This document shows positions 1 through 9,420 of a stretch of 64,000 nucleotides of DNA, piece after piece. The stretch is from Sphingobacterium allocomposti (GTDB lineage: Bacteria; Bacteroidota; Bacteroidia; Sphingobacteriales; Sphingobacteriaceae): NCBI RefSeq assembly GCF_008124885.1, contig NZ_VNHX01000021.1:1-64000 (forward strand), read 5' to 3'. The number at the start of each line of letters is the position of its first letter. The first letter of the stretch is position 1. The notes under the pieces were generated by a model that saw only the letters and a program-made list of their open reading frames with translations, was not told where the DNA came from and did not search any database. The position numbers and the translations under genes are program-made.

Positions 1-119
1 TTGCAAAAATATCTTCCGGAAAAAGACTCGGACTATTGGATGGTAATGCTTTGAATAGTATGTTTGCCATATTGTTTGGGTACACCTAAAAATAACCATT
101 TTTTAGGACAAACAATAAA

Positions 120-149
120 AATCCCCGACACTTTCACGTATCGGGGATT
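120..149. terminator. Bidirectional rho-independent terminator
   Basis: A perfect 9-bp stem (AATCCCCGA / TCGGGGATT) encloses a 12-nt loop. It is followed by a T-run on either strand. It lies about 60 nt past the stop of the minus-strand lipoprotein gene and so closes the SusC-SusD-lipoprotein operon. Bases 1-119 hold no gene that I can support. Confidence 0.8.
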
Positions 150-211
150 CCTTTTTAAAAAAAGGCTTTTTAGACAACCTCTTTATAGCTATGTCTCCCG
201 GAAACGCCGCT

Positions 212-1096
212 CTACAAAGCTGTCGCGACACGAACCCCCGACACTGGAGTTGCAGCGCGATAGCCTGCCAACATATGATGATAAACGCGACCGATGGCTG
301 CTGTCCACCAGTCCGAATAGTTCACCATATTCCCTGCCGAATTTCTTACCGTTAAACTTCCCTGATCGGAACCATCAGGGCCGATCAGCCGGATACGGTA
401 GTCGATCCGCGCTGAACCCGCCGAAATAACGACCGTTTTATTTACAGTTACCGGATGCCATCCCGTTGCTTCTCCGAACGCAACCGGGTCACCAAGATTT
501 TCCCATTCGCTCTTTTCCCCCGTTGTATTATCTTTGGTATACTGAAACTGATACTGTAGCTTTAACGGTGTGGGTACGCCGGGCGTCTCATAAAGAAAGT
601 TGTAAAACTTTACCCAGGCCGTCGTACCGGTATACTCCGTTGTAATGGTCGGATAGGGAGCGTCATTTTTAAACAGAGCCGGCGCTTTTTCAAAATCGTG
701 GACAACCACGTTATATTTTCCTCCCGGAAGTTCAAAATCATGATCGTACGCCAGCGTAAGATTCTCGACGGCCCCTCTATATAATTTCAGATTTACGCGC
801 CCGGGCTGAGTGGCGAAGAACTTGCCCACAGCGCCGCTAGGGATGAAATTATATGCAGCCAGCGGCGAGGTCTCATTTGTCAGCAACTGCCCGTTTAGCT
901 CCACCCTATTGATATTGTTTACCGTACCGGTAGCAATCGGCACCATATAATGTAGCTGAAACTGCGCCGTAGTTTCATCGTCTATCGGAGTTGCCCTGTA
1001 TTCTACAACATTTTTCTCACAGGATAACGTTAGCAATGCACTGATGGAGATCAACAATATTTTACCTATATTTTTCATAATGCTTCTTTTTCTCAT
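212..1096 (-). CDS. SusCD-associated lipoprotein, possibly DUF4397-like
   Basis: This is a predicted secreted lipoprotein of about 294 residues, last gene of a SusC-SusD operon. The N-terminus has a basic start, a hydrophobic stretch and a lipobox ending in LTLSC, so Cys would be lipidated. The body is beta-rich, with a segment around VELNG and a later WVKFYNF motif that resembles DUF4397-type domains often found after SusD; I make that assignment with moderate confidence only. The open frame extends further upstream into SusD, but the ATG at 1096 (or the one at 1078) puts the signal peptide in the right place and leaves 13-31 nt after the SusD stop. It probably sits on the outer membrane and helps bind the ligand of this SusCD pair. 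The substrate cannot be read from the sequence. Confidence 0.7.
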   Translation of the reverse strand: MRKRSIMKNIGKILLISISALLTLSCEKNVVEYRATPIDDETTAQFQLHYMVPIATGTVNNINRVELNGQLLTNETSPLAAYNFIPSGAVGKFFATQPGRVNLKLYRGAVENLTLAYDHDFELPGGKYNVVVHDFEKAPALFKNDAPYPTITTEYTGTTAWVKFYNFLYETPGVPTPLKLQYQFQYTKDNTTGEKSEWENLGDPVAFGEATGWHPVTVNKTVVISAGSARIDYRIRLIGPDGSDQGSLTVRNSAGNMVNYSDWWTAAIGRVYHHMLAGYRAATPVSGVRVATAL

Positions 1097-1109
1097 CGTT
1101 TTAAATTTG

Positions 1110-2975
1110 TTATTGCGGCCCATCTCCGGGATAAGCAAACCAAGGGATCGAAGTTTGATAATTATCTGCTGTTCCCGGTATAGGTTTAAGCGTCTCCAAC
1201 GATTTCAAGTTCCACATATATTCTGAATTATACCGTGGTCTCAGCCTATAGCTCGGAGACCCTTCGTTTCTGACATTATACGCAGACTTTCGTCCCTGAA
1301 CCTGCGCTGGCCCCAAATACAATCCTTTATACACTTTCGACGGATCCGAATCCCACTTCTGGTCGATTAGCGCCTGTACCCATCCATTTCCGTTGCTTGG
1401 ATAGCCGCCTGTATAGCTTATATCGTAGTGGTATTTCCTCATATCTACCCATGCCTCGGGCGCTCCCCACGGGTAGAGGGCCACCCACTTTTGCATCATG
1501 ATGTGGGACAACGTAAGGTTATCCAAACCGCCCACATAGGGACCGTTAACATATTGCGACGCCAACGAGGTAAAGAGCTCTCTCGTAATCTTGTCCCCGC
1601 CTGTAGGACTTCCCTCTTTTCCCGGATAAATATATCTCGCCGTCGTCTCCATATCTGCTGCTACGCCTTTCTTAAAGGCATCGAACGCCTCCGCATTACG
1701 CCCCATTTTCCAATACGCCTCTGCCAGACAAAACTGTACTTCAGCGTACGTTGTCAAAATATACGGCGCGTCATCCCTATAAATCCATCGCCCTATACCA
1801 TCGTGCTCGGCGCCCGTAAAGGTAGACGAGATATTACGCCCGTAAAAGGAAGGTGCCGTTCCGATAGAGCCAACTGTACTTGTAAACATACCTCCGTAGT
1901 ATTCGTATGCTTTAACGCTATCGGCGTTATTAAGATGCTGAAACAGCTTATTGCTTGTTGTCCCCAGTTTCACAGCGGCACGGGGATCGAAGTGCCCCGG
2001 CATGTCCGTCAGTGTATCCGTTATAATCTGTTTAGCCGCCAATTTGTAAGGGTGATATGGATTTTGATCCAGCCGGATCTTTTCGCCTGTTGTTTCATCG
2101 TATTCCGGAACCGTTCCGGTAAGCACCTGAACAGCCCACTCGTGCTGAAAAAAGGAGTACGACAGATTTGGCCGGGCAGTTCCCCAAAAGTTGTTGAATT
2201 CATTATAAGGCGCAGACTGGGAACCTCCGGCAATTTTTACCGTTGCATCATCTGCCGGACTTTGGAACGCCTTTCCTGCAGCTTCTAACAGCTCCTGTGC
2301 GTAGTCTTGCGAAAAATTGTTTTTGTTGCTCAACGATGCCAGGTTCCGCACGATGACGGTATAAGCAAATCTAATCCACTTGGTTTTGTCGCCCGCGTAT
2401 ATGTAATCATTATCAGTGATTTTACTTCCGTAATTATGATCGTCCGGACGCTCAAGCAATTCGATGGCTTTATATGCCCATTCTCTCACTTGTGCATAGA
2501 CGTCCTTCTGGTAATCATAATTATGCGAAAGCAGTCCCGGAACAAAGGCGTCTTTCATGGGCACCTCGCCATGGACCTTTGTTAGCTGGTCCCAGCTGAA
2601 AGCCTTCATCGCATAGCCAATCCCCGCAAGGGTCCAATCTTCAGCCTCCAAAGACTGGTTAATTAGGTTCTCCAGGTTCATGCCTTGGTTCCAGTAAACG
2701 ACGCGCCACAGCTCTCCTCCAGCGTCGCTACCTTCTGTATAATATTGATTGGCAAATGTAGTATAGGTTCCCGAAGTTGTACCCATCATCTGCGTCATGG
2801 GACCTATGGCACGGATATCCCAGTATAGTCCTTGGTATTGCTGGATAATGTTGGCCAGGTATAGATAGCCTTCTACCTGGGCCGGAGCATCAATATTTTT
2901 ATTGACGTCCAGATATTTCTCGCAGCTCCCGAAAATTGCAAATAGCGGTAGCAGATATAATAGTTTCTTTCTCAT
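1110..2975 (-). CDS. SusD/RagB-family substrate-binding lipoprotein
   Basis: A 621-residue SusD-like outer-membrane lipoprotein that forms the lid over its SusC barrel and captures a glycan or peptide. The signal peptide ends in IFGSC, followed by EKYLDVNKN, typical of SusD N-termini. Helical TPR-like segments follow, including the region AEVQFCLAEAYWKMGR, which is the usual conserved SusD helix. Near the C-terminus are WVALYPWGAPEAWVDMRK and a RYNSEYMWNLKS stretch, both common in the SusD-like_2 branch. It starts 11 nt after the SusC stop, so the two are co-transcribed. Length is at the upper end of the family. The ligand is unknown; neighbouring amino-sugar enzymes make a cell-wall sugar or glycopeptide possible. 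Confidence 0.93.
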   Translation of the reverse strand: MRKKLLYLLPLFAIFGSCEKYLDVNKNIDAPAQVEGYLYLANIIQQYQGLYWDIRAIGPMTQMMGTTSGTYTTFANQYYTEGSDAGGELWRVVYWNQGMNLENLINQSLEAEDWTLAGIGYAMKAFSWDQLTKVHGEVPMKDAFVPGLLSHNYDYQKDVYAQVREWAYKAIELLERPDDHNYGSKITDNDYIYAGDKTKWIRFAYTVIVRNLASLSNKNNFSQDYAQELLEAAGKAFQSPADDATVKIAGGSQSAPYNEFNNFWGTARPNLSYSFFQHEWAVQVLTGTVPEYDETTGEKIRLDQNPYHPYKLAAKQIITDTLTDMPGHFDPRAAVKLGTTSNKLFQHLNNADSVKAYEYYGGMFTSTVGSIGTAPSFYGRNISSTFTGAEHDGIGRWIYRDDAPYILTTYAEVQFCLAEAYWKMGRNAEAFDAFKKGVAADMETTARYIYPGKEGSPTGGDKITRELFTSLASQYVNGPYVGGLDNLTLSHIMMQKWVALYPWGAPEAWVDMRKYHYDISYTGGYPSNGNGWVQALIDQKWDSDPSKVYKGLYLGPAQVQGRKSAYNVRNEGSPSYRLRPRYNSEYMWNLKSLETLKPIPGTADNYQTSIPWFAYPGDGPQ

Positions 2976-2986
2976 GATTCAATCCT

Positions 2987-5900
2987 TTAATTCAATGTCA
3001 AGCTAAGTCCAACAGAAAAACCCCGTGGATTCGGTAACGACCAGACGTCATACCCTTCCCCTCCGGTACCGCCTGCTGCTGCAGATACGGTATTCCCTAC
3101 TGCGTCTATCCCCGAGTAATTCGTCCAGGTAAAAAGATCGTTGCCGACAAAATATATATCCATTCCGGAGATTATTTTTGCCTTACTCAGAAAACGCTGT
3201 GGCAGGCGATAGGATAAACGTAACTCCTGCATCCGTAGATAATTAACATTTTTCTCGAGCCAATCTTCGTCGGCTCCTCCATAAATCGTAGCTCCATACG
3301 TTCTGTAGTCTAATGCTATCGTGTTTCTTGTCGGATTATCACTATTTTCATTCCCATCCCGCAATACGCCATCGAAGACAACAGGACCGCTCTCCCGCAG
3401 CGCAACGGATTCCCAGCTTGTTCCGTTTGTCATCATCGTACGCTTGGTTCCATTGACCACGGTAGCACCAAGCCTTCCAGCGAATAACGCTGACAGACGT
3501 AAGCTCTTGTAGGTCAAACTCGATGTCACACCAAACCGCAGCTTCGGCTCTCTATCCCCGATAACAGACCATACCGAACTCGTGATAGGCAGACCCGTCG
3601 TTGGACTTATCAAGATATCCCCCTTATTGTTACGTTCGTAAGCAAGACCCGTTAAGGTCGTAATTGGCTGCCCGGTCATGATACCATTTCGGATATTTCC
3701 CGAATTCCAGGTGTAGGCATTATAATATTCTGTGACATTTTCCGGAAGGTAAAGCACCTTTGAAAATCCCCGCGAGGCATTCACCCCTAGATTCCATGTT
3801 AATCCATCTGGCACTTTTATGATATCACCGTCGATGTGGCCTTCCCAACCCCACGTTTTAAACGATCCTACGTTCATGTTATTCAGGACAAACCCCGTCG
3901 CATAGCTTAACCGGAAGCCTTTGACGATCTGGTCGTCATTTCTCGTCCCGAAGTATGTGAAGCTCGCGTTAAGTCTGTTGTTAAACATCCGAAGATCCAA
4001 ACCTGCTTCGTGGGCAGTCGTCATCTCAGGACGCAAATTTGGATTTGGACCAGTTGTTCCGTATTTAAAGCCTCCGCCCGTCAGTCCCGTTGTTTCCAGC
4101 TGAGGATCTATCTCCAGAGGACCGGCATCTTTACCAACCTGCGCCAGCGATCCCCGCAATTTGACGTAATTGATCGCTGGTATAGCCTTCATGAATTCCA
4201 GATCGGAAAGGATGAATGACCCTTCGATCGCCGGATAAAAGTATCGGTTATTATCAATAGGCAACGTCGATGACCAATCGTTCCGGCCCCGTAATGTAAT
4301 AAAAGCTATATTGTTGTAGCCGAGTTCAAATTGTGCTGACAAGGCCTGTATTCTCCGTTTGGTATTCCGCTGGGTGGCCGTCTGCGTCGCAGGATCCGTA
4401 TTGTTGATCGACTGAAAATCGGGAACGAGAAACGTGGTACCGTTAACGGCCGAACGGGTAATAGCATTCTCGAGCTGGTGATATCCCACCTGTCCGGAAA
4501 GGGAAAATTTTTCATTAAAGAACTTATTATTATATCCCGCAATTATGTTGACCGTTGGATCAGAAAAGTTAGACTGCACGAGGTTGTATTGCCCCAGTCC
4601 GGCATTTCTATTTGCATAATACGGGTGAGCGGATGTTTCAAATGTCTGCATACCCACATCCCAGCCCACCTGTGCCCTGACGAATGTGTTTTTAACGGGA
4701 GTCAAATTCAGCGCTACATTGCTCAGGAACCGATCGGATTTGTCAAAAAACTTATTTCTATAAAGCGCAAATAGCGGGTTAAGCAAGTCTTCATCTACGT
4801 AATAATCAGGCACCTTCATGTGACTGCCATCAGCCGCCAGATAGTTTTCCATATTGTCAACCATTGGCCACAGCATTGCTCTGTATAAAGGGCCATCGGT
4901 ACCTCTCAGCACCTTATTGTTGCCCGTCTTGGTATACTGGATAGCGCCCTCAAATTTCAACCAATCTGTAATTTGTGCCTGTCCGGCAAGGCTAAGGTTC
5001 GTGCGGTCGTAACCTGTCGTCTTGACGACTCCATCTTGGTTCAGCTGAGAAAAGCCTGCCCGAAGCGTGGCCTTGTCGGATCCGCCTTCTACGGAGATGT
5101 TATGCCTGCCGGAATATCCGGTCTGAAGGATGGCGGCTATGTTATCATATAGCTGCATACCTTCGGGGTATAGACCGCCAAATTTCGACGTAAAATAGTA
5201 GTTTGTGGTACCATAGTTTCCGTTAGCATATTTGGTCTGCATATCCGGATAGCCATAGGCTTGATCCCATTTAAAATAGTTGCTGTAGTTTACGCGGCCT
5301 TTTCCGGCCCGGCCTTTCTTGGTCGTAATGATAATCGCACCATTAGAGGCGTCTGATCCGTACAATGCGGCAGCAGCTGCTCCCTTTAGGACGGTGACCG
5401 ACTCCACGTCTTCAGGGTTAAAGTCGTTACCCCTTGATGAAAAATCGAGATTGCGGACCGAATAGGTGCCAGAACCCCCACCTGCCATCCCTCCAAGCGG
5501 ATCAAAACTAGAGTTGTTCATTGGGACGCCATCGATAACATAGAGCGGCTGGTTGTTACCAGAGATAGAGGTAATATTCCGCAGAACAACTGTCGTAGAC
5601 GCCCCCGGCGAGCCGCTCGTGGAAGTCACGTTTAATCCCGGAACCCGTCCGGCCAATGCAGAGATGAAGTTTTCCCGTCCCGATTCGCTGATCGTAGCGC
5701 CGTCGATTTGCTGCACAGAAGAACCCACGGCACGTCCGGTACGTTTAACGCCGAATTCTGCCGTCACCAGGACTTCCTCTATGGCAGCCTCCTGCGCCTC
5801 CAGAGAAACAACAATTTCGTTGCCTGTTCCTACCACGACATCTTTAGACCGATATCCCACATTCGTGAAACGCAAGGTACTTCCCCTTTGCGCATTTATC

Positions 5901-6136
5901 CTAAAGCGGCCGTTGGCGTCCGTCTGCGTCGAATAGGATGTACCGACCACAGATACTGTTACACCGGGAACAGGCCCGGCAGCGCTGTTGACAACACCTT
6001 GGATCAGATTTTGATCGCCGTCGTCAACATACAAAGCTGACTTGGGAACATCTGCATACGCACGGGCCAAAACAGGCTCCAAATGCGCAGACGCAACTAT
6101 CCCCAGCGCAAAAGAAAATAGTAAGGATTTTCTCAT
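2987..6136 (-). CDS. SusC/RagA-family TonB-linked outer membrane protein
   Basis: A 1049-residue TonB-dependent importer. After an N-terminal signal peptide (cleavage probably near ARAYA) there is a carboxypeptidase-regulatory-like beta domain (about residues 42-115, GVVNSAAGPVPGVTVSVVG). A plug domain follows with VLVTAEFGV, LYVIDGVPMNN and the VTVLKGAAAAALYGSDASNG motif (about 120-275). The rest is a 22-strand barrel ending in the aromatic-rich C-terminus typical of outer-membrane barrels. No N-terminal STN domain is visible, so no direct sigma/anti-sigma signalling is implied. It is first in a SusC-SusD-lipoprotein operon. A perfect TAnnTTTG box lies about 84 nt upstream inside an inverted repeat. 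Confidence 0.95.
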   Translation of the reverse strand: MRKSLLFSFALGIVASAHLEPVLARAYADVPKSALYVDDGDQNLIQGVVNSAAGPVPGVTVSVVGTSYSTQTDANGRFRINAQRGSTLRFTNVGYRSKDVVVGTGNEIVVSLEAQEAAIEEVLVTAEFGVKRTGRAVGSSVQQIDGATISESGRENFISALAGRVPGLNVTSTSGSPGASTTVVLRNITSISGNNQPLYVIDGVPMNNSSFDPLGGMAGGGSGTYSVRNLDFSSRGNDFNPEDVESVTVLKGAAAAALYGSDASNGAIIITTKKGRAGKGRVNYSNYFKWDQAYGYPDMQTKYANGNYGTTNYYFTSKFGGLYPEGMQLYDNIAAILQTGYSGRHNISVEGGSDKATLRAGFSQLNQDGVVKTTGYDRTNLSLAGQAQITDWLKFEGAIQYTKTGNNKVLRGTDGPLYRAMLWPMVDNMENYLAADGSHMKVPDYYVDEDLLNPLFALYRNKFFDKSDRFLSNVALNLTPVKNTFVRAQVGWDVGMQTFETSAHPYYANRNAGLGQYNLVQSNFSDPTVNIIAGYNNKFFNEKFSLSGQVGYHQLENAITRSAVNGTTFLVPDFQSINNTDPATQTATQRNTKRRIQALSAQFELGYNNIAFITLRGRNDWSSTLPIDNNRYFYPAIEGSFILSDLEFMKAIPAINYVKLRGSLAQVGKDAGPLEIDPQLETTGLTGGGFKYGTTGPNPNLRPEMTTAHEAGLDLRMFNNRLNASFTYFGTRNDDQIVKGFRLSYATGFVLNNMNVGSFKTWGWEGHIDGDIIKVPDGLTWNLGVNASRGFSKVLYLPENVTEYYNAYTWNSGNIRNGIMTGQPITTLTGLAYERNNKGDILISPTTGLPITSSVWSVIGDREPKLRFGVTSSLTYKSLRLSALFAGRLGATVVNGTKRTMMTNGTSWESVALRESGPVVFDGVLRDGNENSDNPTRNTIALDYRTYGATIYGGADEDWLEKNVNYLRMQELRLSYRLPQRFLSKAKIISGMDIYFVGNDLFTWTNYSGIDAVGNTVSAAAGGTGGEGYDVWSLPNPRGFSVGLSLTLN

Positions 6137-6203
6137 TGTTAGTTAGTTAATTAATAGTTAGTTAGTAGTTAGTTAACAGTACCGCTGAGCGGACTATTAA
6201 AAA

Positions 6204-6247
6204 TGCGTGTTTCAACAAACAAAAGTATTTAATTGCAAAAACACGCA
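6204..6247 (-). promoter_or_regulatory. Promoter and flanking inverted repeat of the SusC-SusD operon
   Basis: On the minus strand TACTTTTG (6220-6227) matches the Bacteroidota -7 element TAnnTTTG; no clear -33 TTG is seen. The box sits between two perfect 9-nt arms, TGCGTGTTT (6204-6212) and AAACACGCA (6239-6247), which look like an operator or an RNA-level switch. A TTAG-rich stretch of repeated TTAGTTAG words (about 6139-6177) lies in the leader. Regulatory function is inference. Confidence 0.45.
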
Positions 6248-6313
6248 CTAATATACTCAAGAATTATTAATAACCAAACACTTATGCATCTTTTTCCAAT
6301 TTTTTGCATAGTC

Positions 6314-6342
6314 AAAAAAAAACACGCACAAAGGCGTGTTTT
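6314..6342 (-). terminator. Rho-independent terminator after the NamZ gene
   Basis: Stem AAAACACGC / GCGTGTTTT with loop ACAAAG, followed on the minus strand by a T-run. It lies 22 nt after the stop of the downstream-ending NamZ gene. The arm sequence ACACGC is the same word as in the inverted repeat 70-100 nt away. Confidence 0.8.
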
Positions 6343-6363
6343 AATTTCTAGACACAGGTCTTA

Positions 6364-7590
6364 CTATTCGAAATCAGGATAAAGTAGATACTTTTTCCGC
6401 ATTTCTTTATATGCTTTTAAATCCGCTTCCCAGCTTTTCCGGATATCGTCTTCGCTTTTGCCCGCCATAATCTGCTTCCGCAGCTCGTCTGTCCCGGCGA
6501 GCTTGTCAAAGAACGCCGCTCTGGAAAAAAACTTACTCTTATCCGGCATCTTTTTATAAAAGTCTAATATATAACGAAGCGTAAAACGCTGTTCGTTTGG
6601 ATCCAGATCCCGCAGATCTACACCATACATTTTCTCCCCTTTACCTTCGACATGTTTGGCCATCCCGGCTTTTTCTCCCGGAGTGAACGTAAAGTCCCCA
6701 TACACAGGGCTGTTGAAGCCGACAACCTGAAACGGCCAATCCGTTCCGCGGCCAACCGATATATCTGTCCCTTCGAATAGACACAGGGAAGGGTATAACC
6801 TAACCGAAAGGTGATTTGGTAAACTGGGCGACGGTATAACAGGCAGCTCATACATCTTACTATGGTCCCAGTTAAGTACCGGGATGACGGTAAGCTTGCA
6901 CTCGCGTCCCTGCTCCAGCCATTTTTCGCCGTTTATCATTTTAGCCAGCTCCCCTACGGTGAGTCCGTGCACCATGGCGATTTTATGGAAAGAGACATTC
7001 GATTTAAACTTATCATCTTTCCGGACGGGGCCGTCCACCTGGTCGCCACATGGGTTAGGACGATCTAAAACGATAAGTTCTTTGTCGTGTTTTGCGCAAA
7101 GCTCCATCACGCGGTGTAGCGAAGTGATATACGTATAGAAACGTGCACCGACATCCTGCAGATCAAAGATCATAACATCAATAGACTGCACGATCGAGTC
7201 CTGCTTTTCGTTACCTCCGTAGAGCGTGTAAAGCGGCAAACCGGTTTTCTTGTCCACGTCGTTGCTTACTTTTTCACCCCGTTCCACATCGCCCCGAAAA
7301 CCATGCTCCGGTGCAAAGCCGAATCTGAGGTCCACCTGTTCGCGTAATAGAACATCGACAAGGTGTTCTTTTTCCGGCCCTACAATAGACGTTTGGTTGC
7401 CCATCAAGCCAACTTTTTTACCTTTCAGTAAGGGTAGATAGGCCGCCAGCTGATCTGCCGCCGGCTGGATCGCCTCCGGGCTACCGGTCGAGTCAGAAAG
7501 AGTGTTGCTTTCGGCCGTTTGTCCGTTCCGCGCCGTACAAGCAGCAGCCGAAAGCAGCAATACCGCAAGAAATAGCATCTTATTTTTCAT
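6364..7590 (-). CDS. namZ: NamZ-type exo-beta-N-acetylmuramidase (DUF1343), lipoprotein
   Basis: A 408-residue protein of the DUF1343/YbbC family, whose characterised member NamZ removes N-acetylmuramic acid from the non-reducing end of peptidoglycan fragments. Visible family hallmarks are KVGLMGNQTS near residue 60, FAPEHGFRGD about 95, IDVMIFDLQDVGARFYTY about 140, LDRPNPCGDQVDGP about 175, and LPNHLSVRLYPSLCLFEGTDISVGRGTD about 260. A signal peptide ends in a lipobox (SAAACT), so the enzyme is probably anchored in the periplasm or at the outer membrane. It is a single-gene unit between two SusCD operons, with its own -7 box (7615-7622) and terminator. With the amidase, NagA and the GH3 enzyme of this window it suggests use or recycling of murein sugars. 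Confidence 0.9.
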   Translation of the reverse strand: MKNKMLFLAVLLLSAAACTARNGQTAESNTLSDSTGSPEAIQPAADQLAAYLPLLKGKKVGLMGNQTSIVGPEKEHLVDVLLREQVDLRFGFAPEHGFRGDVERGEKVSNDVDKKTGLPLYTLYGGNEKQDSIVQSIDVMIFDLQDVGARFYTYITSLHRVMELCAKHDKELIVLDRPNPCGDQVDGPVRKDDKFKSNVSFHKIAMVHGLTVGELAKMINGEKWLEQGRECKLTVIPVLNWDHSKMYELPVIPSPSLPNHLSVRLYPSLCLFEGTDISVGRGTDWPFQVVGFNSPVYGDFTFTPGEKAGMAKHVEGKGEKMYGVDLRDLDPNEQRFTLRYILDFYKKMPDKSKFFSRAAFFDKLAGTDELRKQIMAGKSEDDIRKSWEADLKAYKEMRKKYLLYPDFE

Positions 7591-7614
7591 ATTTATGCGT
7601 TTTTAATTGAATAA

Positions 7615-7622
7615 CAAACATA
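7615..7622 (-). promoter_or_regulatory. -7 promoter box of the NamZ gene
   Basis: TATGTTTG on the minus strand is a perfect TAnnTTTG element 24 nt before the ATG at 7590. No convincing -33 element is visible. Confidence 0.55.
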
Positions 7623-7652
7623 AACAAGAAGATCGAGAATTTTCTAAAAAAG

Positions 7653-7680
7653 CAAAAAAAAACCGGAGGTCACCCTCCGG
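7653..7680 (-). terminator. Rho-independent terminator after the second SusD gene
   Basis: Perfect 7-bp G+C-rich stem CCGGAGG / CCTCCGG with a TCAC loop and a run of about ten T on the minus strand. It lies 11 nt past the SusD stop at 7692. Confidence 0.88.
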
Positions 7681-7691
7681 CCGTACAAATA

Positions 7692-9332
7692 TTAATCTTT
7701 TTTGTCCCACCAAATCGGCTCATTGAGATAAGTCGGTAGATCATAGTTTGGCGCAATCAGCCGCAATTGTGCACTATTGAAGTTGAGTTCATACGAAGCC
7801 ATGGCAAAACGTCGAGGCCAATCAGTAGCCGAAGGGTATGACTGAGTGTATACATGCGTCGGTCTTTTATATCCTTTATAAATTCCGGTCGCCTCGTTAT
7901 AGTTTCCGTTTTCATCTGTACAGTAGTTCATGCGGCGCATGTCTACCCATTGTTCGGGCGAATAGGACAGCGCGATGTACTTCTGAATCATGACATGACT
8001 AAGGGTCAACGCACCAGGGTCTTGCACCACGGAGGTACTCGCCAGGAATGCCTCAATCTGATTCGCGGCTATGCCCATGATTTCCATGTGGATTTTGATC
8101 CCTTCTTTATATGCAGCCAGAGCCAGGTCGCGCTGGCTCTTACGCAGGCGGACCTCTGCCTCGATAAATTTCATTTCTGCACCGGTCAATAATAAACCTT
8201 TGGAATCTTTCTTATTATACCAGGTGCCCGTTGACAAGACCCTTCCATTTGCTGCCTTCGCCTCCCTTAACTGTACATAGATAGAGTCCGCATTGTCAAA
8301 TTTGTTTGTCTTCGAATCGTACGCATAGGCTACCGGTCCGGTCAACACCTTGTCCGATGCAAAATCGACGCCTACAGAAGCTCGCATCGTACCATCGCCT
8401 TCCTGAGAATGTGGCACAAGTAGCGTGAATCTAGGATCTTGCATGTCATTCGCGCCGGTCGGAGCACCCGTATAGTTATTCCGAATGTAATCGATGTAGA
8501 GTTTCGACACACGGGTAGACGCCGACGTATTTACGTATTGTAGCGCCGACTGACTGGTTGAAGTCGTTGTTGCACTTTGGTCTACGTACTGATAAATGGT
8601 AGACTCGGCTGCCGTTTTCGGCGCATTCTCCAACGCTGCGAGTATTGCGTCGGGGTCGTATACTGATTTTTTGTTCAAGTGCGAAAGAAATCGTGCCTTT
8701 AATCCGTAAGCAAGTTTAATCCAGTTGTCCACGTTGCCCTTATTATATGTATCGCCAGCTGCTAATGCTGGTGCAAACTCTCCCTGGTCCTTTTGCAATT
8801 CCACGATAGCCTCGTCAAGCAGCTTGAACACCTCTCCATACACGTATTCCGCGTCGTCAAACTTCGGCGTTAAGATGTCTCTATTGTCAAACTCCTGATA
8901 TGGTAGCACCCCATAGTAGTCTGCCAGGTATCCAAAACCCCAGGCTTTTATAATCTTAGCAACGCCTACATAGTGATATGCCCCGTCCCGCTGAGCTGCT
9001 TCAATCATCGGCTGGAGATTAACTGCCGTATTTACGTACCAGGCCTGCCACGGCCAGTTGGCTGCCGAAGCGTCCGAATACCATCGCGTTAACAGATAGT
9101 TTCGCGTAGATGCGCCATATGTGTTTGCCAACTGATGCGTGACATGAGCTGCGCGTGTGCCAGCACTTTCATACCCGTCGGCGAATTGTGCCAGAATGGA
9201 AGGCAACCGTTGTTCCGCATTCGGTTTATCTGCTGTACCGCTGTTTGGATTATCGTTTATATCGAGCCATTTATCGCAGGATGATAGCGATAAAACGGCT
9301 GTTGCTGTCATTAAATATAATATCTTTTTCAT
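7692..9332 (-). CDS. SusD/RagB-family lipoprotein (SusD-like_2 branch)
   Basis: A SusD-like nutrient-binding lipoprotein of about 546 residues. The ATG at 9332 (MKKILYLM) is preferred over the upstream in-frame start because it places a standard signal peptide with lipobox LSSC followed by DKWLDINDNPN. Typical SusD-like_2 features follow: HYVGVAKIIKAWGFGYLADYYGVLPY near residue 120, a TGAEMKFIEAEVRLR helix, and LSYSPEQWVDMRRMNY near the C-terminus. It is the partner of the SusC gene whose stop lies 88 nt upstream, and is terminated by a strong hairpin. It should sit on the outer-membrane surface as the lid of the SusC pore. Ligand unknown. Confidence 0.93.
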   Translation of the reverse strand: MKKILYLMTATAVLSLSSCDKWLDINDNPNSGTADKPNAEQRLPSILAQFADGYESAGTRAAHVTHQLANTYGASTRNYLLTRWYSDASAANWPWQAWYVNTAVNLQPMIEAAQRDGAYHYVGVAKIIKAWGFGYLADYYGVLPYQEFDNRDILTPKFDDAEYVYGEVFKLLDEAIVELQKDQGEFAPALAAGDTYNKGNVDNWIKLAYGLKARFLSHLNKKSVYDPDAILAALENAPKTAAESTIYQYVDQSATTTSTSQSALQYVNTSASTRVSKLYIDYIRNNYTGAPTGANDMQDPRFTLLVPHSQEGDGTMRASVGVDFASDKVLTGPVAYAYDSKTNKFDNADSIYVQLREAKAANGRVLSTGTWYNKKDSKGLLLTGAEMKFIEAEVRLRKSQRDLALAAYKEGIKIHMEIMGIAANQIEAFLASTSVVQDPGALTLSHVMIQKYIALSYSPEQWVDMRRMNYCTDENGNYNEATGIYKGYKRPTHVYTQSYPSATDWPRRFAMASYELNFNSAQLRLIAPNYDLPTYLNEPIWWDKKD

Positions 9333-9420
9333 CTGTATAATGTTTCTTTTAATGATGATGAAGCTAACATAAATCACACGTATCCTTTTGCCTAGGGCAA
9401 TTTATGCAGGGTTCACTCTA

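Noticed and set aside
64..429. Open frame of 121 codons at the left edge, plus strand
   Set aside because: It runs through a strong terminator and into the antisense of the lipoprotein gene; its composition is that of a shadow frame.
1428..2288. Long plus-strand frame opposite the first SusD gene
   Set aside because: It is antisense to a well-supported SusD coding region and shows no family features.
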